A DNA stretch of 64,000 nucleotides from Crocodylus rhombifer (taxonomy: Eukaryota; Chordata; Crocodylia; Crocodylidae). Each line of letters begins with the position of its first letter. Position 1 is the stretch's first letter. The stretch lies in the NCBI GenBank assembly GCA_038503035.1, contig JAVSML010025226.1:391949-455948 (forward strand). The letters run 5' to 3'. The notes under the pieces are model-generated. The model saw nothing but the letters and a program-made list of their open reading frames with translations. It did no database searches and was not told the DNA's origin. This document shows positions 56,171 to 64,000 of this stretch, in pieces. The position numbers were made by a program, and so were the translations under genes.

Positions 56171-58690
56171 CAGCAGAAAACACACCGGATATACAATGTG
56201 ATTTACTTAATTTTGTATTAGAAACCTAATATTTTAAATTTCCTAGCCAATGTATACTTTTATTGTTCTAAAAATTGAGAGAGAAGCAACTTTAAAAAAA
56301 ATTGTGTTCAACCTTATCAAATTTTGCCAAATCTTGAAGCGTGAACCCAGGGTAGAAAAATAAGAAACAAAGAATACTTGCATAAAATATTTTATTTCTA
56401 TGACCTAACCTTTTGTGAAGCCTCTCTGTCTCTCTCTGTCTCGTAGAAAGAAAAAAAAGCAGTTAAAATTATTTATGTGAGTTCAAGATTCAATATTTCC
56501 AATATTGGTAATGCTATATAAGAAAAAATCCTACACTATATACCCTCATTTAATACCCATGCTTTTCAAAATAGCATGTTGTATCTGATACAGTCATTTC
56601 CCATTAATATTGTTCACATATATTGTATGTAATTTGATGCTGTAAACCCTTACTCAACAGAGTAGCCAGTTGTCCTCAAAGATTTGCATGTACAATATTA
56701 TCCAAATAAGGGAAACATTGAATATGTTCATAAATCAACATTTTGAATAATGAGGAAATGTTCAATGTAATTAATAGATGTCAAGGGACATGACTATTTT
56801 TCAGCTGACAGAGTTTCAGAAAATTTAGGTGTGGGTGGTCAGATTTGTACTGTACACTGCATGCCACTGGCAGACTGAAATCATATAGTGTTCTAAATAT
56901 ACATCCTGCTCATGACACTTTGAATTGAAGTGGAGGTGTTTTTCTGCTGATGTTTTGGAACTGTAGATAAGATTTTCACAAGTACTTGGCTTTGTATTGT
57001 GTTAACTTTTCTAGCTGGGACTTTCATCATTAACTTCAACTGGATATATGTTAACCTGATGGTGTTAATGATAACACACAATATATAGGAGGACCACCCA
57101 CTAAATAGCAGTATAGAACTTAGAATCTGGTTCTAGCAGCAATTCATGAAAAGCTTTGATGTCAGTAAGCCCTAAAAATTGAAAATTCCAGAAGTGCTAA
57201 AAATGTAAACCCTCCCCCCAAAACAAGTTCTGTTTAAAAGAATGAATTAATCACACCCCAGAATGGCTTAGATGATACCAGATTTTAGTTACCTCTTTTA
57301 GTCTCATCGTGTTCTAAAATTTAAGGTTGATAGGTCAAAGATATTTCAGAGGTCCATATTCCCTTTTCTTATCCTTATACATCCCTGCATAGCCGACAGA
57401 TGGGGCTACAGCAGGAGGCCCTCAGTTCTCTTTTTCCCATATGGTTGTACATGAACACACAAAATGCATATGGCCCTCAACTGGCTCATTCGATAGGGTG
57501 CACTGATGTCTCTGATTTACAGAATTCCAGTTTGTAACTCACAGCATAATAATAGTTTATCAGCAATTCTAAAAATCATACCATTTCACTGCAGTTTTCT
57601 TGAGTGCCAGTAATTGGCAGAAGCAGGATTTATGCCAATCAAAAATGATAACATACTTAGGTTTCTCATACTTTACTGTTTGTTATGAACCAAAATACTG
57701 CTGTTTGTGTGGAGCTGAAACTGATTCATCAATTTATTTTTTCACAGAGATGAGCAGTCAGTTGTTTCCAAGGAAACATGGATCTGTGCATATGCAGCTG
57801 AGAATGTGCACCTAATGTTTTCTTTCAGACTGGTACAGTAGAAAGTCTGTCCCAAGGGATTCAATATGCTTAAAACAGAAGGACAAAAGAATATTGCAAG
57901 TTGCTGAATAAAAATATCAGATAAGAGCTCTGCTGCTGAAATCATGAGGAAAAAAACAAAAGTAATTCGGCAGAACATAGAAAAGATCTTCTTTGTGTCT
58001 CTCAGTGAAGAATTTTGAGATTTTATGGTTGCAAAACCATCTGCTAAATTCCATTTTTCATGCATTTTTTCTACTTTAACTTCATCTGATCATTAATTTA
58101 TCTTTGCCAGGACCAGTTCTGAAATTTTTAACCTCTGGGCAGTTTTTAAATAGGCACCTTTGTTTCTGAAACAATAGTGATGATATAGTGTGAAGATTTT
58201 ATTGAGAGTCATTCTGGATGATGACCACATTACTCACAAAAGGCTTAAGCATTTATGGGTAACACATTCATCCCCTACTCTTGCCAGTAAAACATTTCTA
58301 CCATACCTTCATATATTCTAACTCTACACATAATGATAAATAAAGTATGATTTGTGTTATATAATGTCAAACATGATGTGATTGGGGCTATATGGAAGCA
58401 ATAAGTGCAGTTGTACTCTGAAAAGTGACTATGGGTATGTTTTTATAAAATGCTTAGAGTTGTCAAGAATCTGATTTTTGCTGAACTCAATGGGAACTTC
58501 TCCATTGACTGCAAAGACAGCAATGACAGACCAATGCTGAAGACTCTCAGTAACAAGCCTTTATATAACATCATACTCATCAGAACTTCTTTCTTCTCAT
58601 TGTCACTTTGTTGCATTAAAAAAACCTGTACATCAGTTACAGCTAGAATATAGATACCAAATATAGGTGGCCAAGTCATTTATCAGTTAC
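56171..58690. other. AT-rich unannotated DNA
   Basis: A CTCTCTGTCTCTCTCTGTCT microsatellite lies at 56421-56443. No supported gene or transposon. Confidence 0.45.
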
Positions 58691-58699
58691 TAGTCACCT

Positions 58700-59340
58700 A
58701 GGCCCAGAGTAGTGCTGTGAAGGTCCAAGAATGAGGTAATGAGGTCTATGGAGTGCCACCCTTTGTCTGAAGGAGGCCACCTACACTGCAACAGAGCTGA
58801 GAGATTCACAGTGCCAGGATAGGGAGTTTATGCACAAGGTTACAGGCTGCTTGGGATCCAACTATGACAACCATCAGTGCCACCTCCTATAGGGTGATCA
58901 CTGCTCTCCTGGGCTGGAGTGGTGGGGCAGGATGCCCCCTTGCCCCAACCATGGAGAGCCCTGGTTCAGGGACTCCTCTCTGAGCCAGCATGCCCAAGAG
59001 TCCCATGGGGAGGTGGCCTTGGATGTTGGCTGTGGGGGAATCCTCCACACCATGCATTGATTGGGAGATGCTGGGCTATTGGGGGAGCTCTAGAACAGGA
59101 GATATGGTTCATGGGAGCTGCTTACCTATGGTCCAAAGATCCAGAAGGGCATCCAGCAGGGCCCACTCCAGGGAGCACCACTGGGGGAGGAGAATATGAC
59201 CATGCTGTCCGAGACCTGAGGCCAGGGTCGGCATTGGCTCTGCCCACCTTCAAAGACCACTGGTATAGGTGCAGGGCCCTAAAGAGGTTCCAGGCCAGCC
59301 CTAGAAGGGGGTAGGAGCACTCTGAATGGGGGGGGGGGGG
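58700..59340. repeat. GC-rich unclassified segment
   Basis: The segment has a moderately long plus frame (58919-59314, 131 codons) including YDHAVRDLRPGSALALPTFK, HWYRCRALKRF. This reads protein-like but belongs to no family I recognise. It ends in a run of about 13 G (59328-59340). It may be part of a degraded transposon. Confidence 0.3.
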
Positions 59341-59435
59341 TGCAGTGGCCCCACCAGTCCAGGCCATTGCAGGCCTGTGTCAAGCTGTGGGGCAGCAGCA
59401 TAGCCTCTGCAAAGATAGGCAGCCCTCTGGACCCT

Positions 59436-59795
59436 GGTCCAAGTTCCAGAGTGGGCAGCAGTTTTTCTTCATTATATACTCAAAAAGTTTGGCAGCTGCA
59501 ACATTTCATTAAACTGAGAGGCAGGAGTTTCATATGTGATATTCCCCTTGCTGCCCAAAAGTTTCACGTTTTGTTAAGCTGAGCCCCTGTGGCTCCCCAC
59601 TCTTCTTCCCCTCTCAATGTCATAACTGCCTGGTGTAGCCAGGGCCTTTCCCCACTCTCTCAATATTAACTGAGAAGAAGGTTCCAAGTTTCAGAGTGGG
59701 CATGTTGCACAATTGTTGTTTAACGAACACACTAAAGGTTTGGCAGCTTAAACATTTGGTTAAAAAGAGGCATGTCTCATCCTCATGTGAACACA
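59436..59795. repeat. Two diverged tandem units, about 245 bp period
   Basis: CCAAGTTCCAGAGTGGGC...AGTTTGGCAGCTGCAACATT..AAACTGAGAGGCA (59439-59524) recurs as CCAAGTTTCAGAGTGGGC...GGTTTGGCAGCTTAAACATT..AAAAAGAGGCA (59684-59772). A CATATGTG/CATGTG end follows each unit. Confidence 0.7.
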
Positions 59796-59822
59796 TACAT
59801 CCTCATCCCACGTGAACACATA

Positions 59823-59902
59823 CCCCCCCCCCCGGCATCTGGGGCATACAGACACATAAACACACACACACACACAACACAGGCATCCAACACACACACA
59901 TG
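59823..59902. repeat. Poly(C) and (CA)n microsatellites
   Basis: A run of about 11 C at 59823-59833 is followed by ACACACACAC tracts near 59860-59902. Confidence 0.85.
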
Positions 59903-60663
59903 CACTTGGAAGCACAGGGAGTGCTGGGTGGCGTGTGCAGGATGGTTCGCTGATGGCTTGTGACCATGATGAGCTGCTACTGCATGAGGTCCATGTGGGC
60001 AGCTATGATGTCCTTGCCAGCCAGTTACGTGCGGCTTGGCTGTTTGGCTCCACTCAGGAGTCTTTGGCAGCCTGGGGAGCCCACAGGGCATGGGGCCTGC
60101 TGCGCTTGGGCTGTGCAGGCAGACTGCCTGCTCCCCCACCCCAGGCTAACATATATCCTGCTTCCTCCTGGCCTAAATGGAGGTGCTTATTGTAAAGCTC
60201 AAAAGTTAGAGTGCTGGCTTCTTGAATGCCTGAACTTAGCCAAAATGACTCATCTTAGCATTACAGTCCTTGTAAAACATGTTCTTTCTACTGTGTGAAG
60301 AAAGAAATGGAGACCTGGCAGCCATAAGGCTCAGACTGATTCTTACCTTTTTATGTGTGTGTGTTTTTTGCAAGCAATGTGAAGCAAGTGAAATTGAATT
60401 ACCTGAAGATTGACTCTAATTGCAGATTCAGAGAATCCTAAACAAATTCACCAGCCCAGCCGCAGGTCTCTGTTTAACCCTGGGCAAAGATCATAGATTT
60501 TGAATTAAGCTTTCTGCTTCCTGTGCTGGTTTAAGCTTAGAAAGTACAGTAACCTCTAGGGGTTGAGGGAATATTAGTCTAACCTGCTAGTGACAGCTTC
60601 TGAAAATAGATATCTACAGGTATGAAAGGGCTATCTATGTGCTTTCCTCCCAGTAAGAAGATG

Positions 60664-60815
60664 TAACACACACACACATCTACATATATCTATATATATA
60701 TATTCCTCTTGTGAGGCACACGTATCTCACATGTGGGTGCGTGTGTGCGTGCATTTGTGTGTATATATCTCTCTCTATATATTCCTCTTGTAGGACACAT
60801 ATATCTCAGAAAAGA
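60664..60815. repeat. (CA)n/(TA)n microsatellite with a duplicated 79 bp unit
   Basis: ATTCCTCTTGT occurs at 60702 and 60781, each followed by a related 'ggcacacgtatctcac' / 'gacacatatatctcag' stretch. The unit between them is TG- and TA-rich. Confidence 0.75.
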
Positions 60816-63800
60816 AATCTGAAATACTGTTTAGCCTCTGAACAAAACCCTCCATCTTCCCTCCTGTTGTTCTCTGTTATTAAAAAAATATATCCTATGC
60901 ACTGTTTTCATATCACATCTTTCAAATGAATCCCAGTAAGATCTTCAACAATTGTTTTCTTTACATCTTCCCTGAGAAGGACCCATCCCTCTGCTAAGAG
61001 TTCAGCGTTGTTAATGATCCCATCTCTGTTGGTATCACTTTAGCAGTGCCGTCACTTCGAGCTGGTGGCATCTGCTTACCAAAGCTTCAGCACTCCTGAA
61101 AACTCAGAGTCCTAAAAGTTCTGACTATGGTCCGAAGATTTCATGGTAGATGCAGGTAGGGTACGTTCCAGCTACTCGAACTGAGATGTGTTTCCTCAGG
61201 CAGAAATTTCTGCACTGAGTGTGAAATGGTCCAGAAAACTTAGTCACTCTTTAGGCAGCTAAAAGTGCTGGAAGTGTCACCTTGGAAATACCACTAGGTA
61301 TGCATCCAGGCAGAGGGTATGATAGTGAATAGGTATTTTTCATTAATTACTCTCTGAGCATATGTACAAAATGTTAGTCTACCATCCTCATTTAAATCCA
61401 TTGGTAATGCAGCTAATTGAGAGAGGAGAAACTTGGTAAGAAATAGTTCTAAAACTGGCAAATTAAATGATTTTTAGAAGCCAAATCTCTACAGGAAACA
61501 GAAATTCCAGAGTTCTTCATCATCCACCACCACTGACAAGGTTTTACTACATTAATATGGGTAGAAATATAAGGAGTTTTTTTAAGTCTCATTTATTTCT
61601 GTCAACATTTGAAATTCTGAGGAAAACTGTTATTTAAAAAAATCAAATTTAGAAAATTTTAATTCATGTTCAGAGTCTAGAGAGGTTCATTTGTCTGGAA
61701 ACTGCCAAAAGAGATCAGGGGAAACTGAGCTGGGACCTGGCTGACTGTCAAAATACCTGAAAAAAGAGGAGATTGCAAACAGCTTTGTGATTTTTTTCAT
61801 CATAATAATGGATTTAGTATTTTAGTGCCTGTTTGTAATATATATATGAATTTGAAAAACAAACTAAGTAAGTGAAATGAAACTGAAGTAATGCAATGCG
61901 TCATGAAATAATGACTTTGACCTTGATGTCTAAAGTGAGAGTTCTGCATTGGTACCAAAAAAGGAAAAGTTTGATCATAAATTAATGCTTAAGATTTAAA
62001 GTTTATGGCTTTATGCTATTGAACTGTCTCTGTTACATGTGGTTCATAAGTGAATGACTCATGCTTTAGCTTCATTTTGTTTGTATTTTCATTTTGACAA
62101 TTCAATTCAGTCCCATGACATGAAATGTGAGGTAAAGCTTCAAGGCTGTAGAGATGAAAATGCAAGGTGCTGTTGTAGTAAGTTTATGGTTTGTTTTCCT
62201 ATCTTGCATATATAAAGCTTGAAAAACTTCCAACAACACATTTTTTTCAATGCAAAATAACTTAGAGAAAATTGATGGGTTTTTTTGCAACCTGTTACTT
62301 TTGCCTAAAATGATTGCTTTTTAATGAGACACTGGAAATGTTTATTTAAATTTTGGGGGATTTTGTTTTAATTATTTTTTTCACAACACCCTGAGCATTC
62401 TCAAAGAATATTTTGACAAAAATGAGATTTTTTTCTAAGTGACAGTGATTGGGGAATAACGACAAAAATTTTGGTAAATTTGCCAGTATTTCCATATCTG
62501 GCAGGCTTTCCTTGAAACTTTAGATTTCAAACCATGTTGCTTCTTTTTCCAGAGAAAGCCAGGGGCCTACTTAAGAGCTTTAAGGTTGTAAGGCAAATTG
62601 CTGTAAGGTTAAAAGGCATCATGGAACCTGTTCACATTTTTTATTATTAACCAGAATAAGCAGTTTAATAACCAAGAATAAAATATCAGATTGCAGCAGC
62701 ACAATATTGATTGGGAAAATCCAAGTTGAAAAGGATTCCAGATATGATTAGATGAGTACCTGGTCTTTTGTAAAAAATATTCAGGTGGGCTTGCATTTTA
62801 TTGATAAGGTTAAATCTTGGGTCATTCAAGGCAGGTATCTCAGTTTTTCATTTTTACCAAAAGTTGCAAATCCCTGAAGCCAAAGACTAGAATGCATTCT
62901 AGATCTCAGCCAAAATTGGTTTCCTGGTGAAAAAATTCTGATTTTACCAAAACATGAAACATTCTGCTATTTCTCTGATAATTTTTTGTATTTTTATTTA
63001 AAAACAGAACTCTGTCGGTACTGAGTAGGAAAATTCACCATTTAAATGTGAAAAAGTGTTTGCTGCTGAACTCTGCCATGTCCCAATATAAAGAAAAGAT
63101 TCTGCTGTTATTGAAATAAGTGGTAAAACTTCCACTGATTTGAGTAGGACTGAGGATGGACAAAATGTTAATTTTTTTCTGTGATATAACAAAGTTGATG
63201 GATTTTTCCAATATATTTTTTGTCAAATTATTTTACTTAATTGTTACACATGCATCCATGCATATAGATGTTTGAGAATGTCACAAAGGGGAAAAATATT
63301 ACTTTTGTTTGAAAATTGTTTTCCAGGAGTTTATTTAGAAGGATGAATAATACAGTAAAACTTATTTGTGTGATTATGGTAGAGAGTTTATTCTGCTGGG
63401 AGCCTGATGAAGTCTGTCTCACTGTTTCAGGACAAATGCTGAGAATAAATGTTTCTATTACTAACCACTTCTGGCTGTATTCACAAAGTTTTTGTTACCA
63501 ATGCACCATTTATAAGTCTGCCCTTCAGGACAAAGATGTACTTTTTCCAAATGCTAGGTTCAAGTAGTGTTTCAGTATGTGTGGTGGAAAATATACAAAA
63601 AGACTTCACAATTCCATGTTTGCCTGTTCATTGTAAAGGGAAAATGAAAGAGACACGGAGCACCAAATTAATATCAGTGCGAATCTAAAATGTCAAGTTA
63701 TGGTATATAGTCTTCTAAAAACCTTTCCTCACTGATTGGTCTGAGCAATCTGGATAATAGTGTAAATGTGATTACAAGTCTTCTAAACTAGGATGCACCA

Positions 63801-64000
63801 CAGTAGGACTTTGAGCAGTAAATGTAAATGCAGTGGTGATTCTATGTTTAAATAAATCTTAACCACTCTCTTACAGTTGTCCAAATTGCTGCAATTTACA
63901 CTTTTTTTCCTTGCTCCATCTGCAGTTACATTAAGGAATGAGGTGGTGTACCTTGCGCTCCAGATTTCTAGTAGAGGCTTATAGTAAACAGCTAACAAAA
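60816..64000. other. AT-rich unannotated DNA
   Basis: No recognisable gene, RNA or transposon on either strand. The frames present are short and without domains. Confidence 0.45.

Noticed and set aside
1..64000. Prokaryotic features such as operons, ribosome-binding sites, CRISPR arrays or prophages.
   Set aside because: CR1, hAT, Harbinger and SINE content shows a vertebrate nuclear genome, and no spaced direct repeats of CRISPR type were seen.

Overview
This window looks like non-coding nuclear DNA of a sauropsid, most likely a crocodilian. The evidence is young CR1 LINE fragments, several DNA transposons still flanked by readable target-site duplications (TSDs), palindromic MITE-like repeats and tRNA-derived SINE remnants on an AT-rich, CpG-poor background. 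The species call is an inference from repeat content, not a database match. There is no bacterial gene organisation, no intact host protein-coding gene, and no tRNA, rRNA or CRISPR array that I could support.

Layout. 0-5 kb: AT-rich DNA with an old palindromic repeat, then a 1.5 kb foldback hAT element (2137-3677) with a CR1 fragment inserted in it. 5-9 kb: a second hAT family (7183-7803, and a lone end at 5237) and an unclassified CpG-bearing fragment with an acidic Ser-rich reading frame (6356-6900). 9.05-14.01 kb: a 4962 bp hAT element with a perfect 8 bp TSD. It carries a broken transposase on the minus strand and a nested retroelement whose two arms are inverted and hold a hammerhead-ribozyme-like core. 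14-19 kb: MITEs, an LTR on the minus strand, and a hAT MITE nested in another repeat. 19-40 kb: mostly repeat-poor AT-rich DNA with scattered MITEs and SINE remnants. 40-47 kb: L2-like and CR1 fragments, a Tigger-like MITE and a hAT MITE. 47.27-51.83 kb: a PIF/Harbinger element with a degenerate DDE transposase (+) and a converging Myb/SANT-like gene (-). A CR1 copy sits in the transposase just after its GTHIPIL segment. 52-64 kb: MITEs, a CR1 remnant with a MITE inside, GC-rich unclassified patches, microsatellites and unannotated AT-rich sequence.

The coding relics belong to mobile elements and all carry frameshifts, stops or deletions, so nothing here appears able to move by itself. The main value of the window is its insertion history: CR1 into hAT, a Penelope-like element into hAT and a short insert into that, CR1 into Harbinger, a MITE and a GC-rich element into CR1, and hAT into a MITE. 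The most unusual signal is the hammerhead-like motif in the inverted arms at 10.2 and 11.1 kb.
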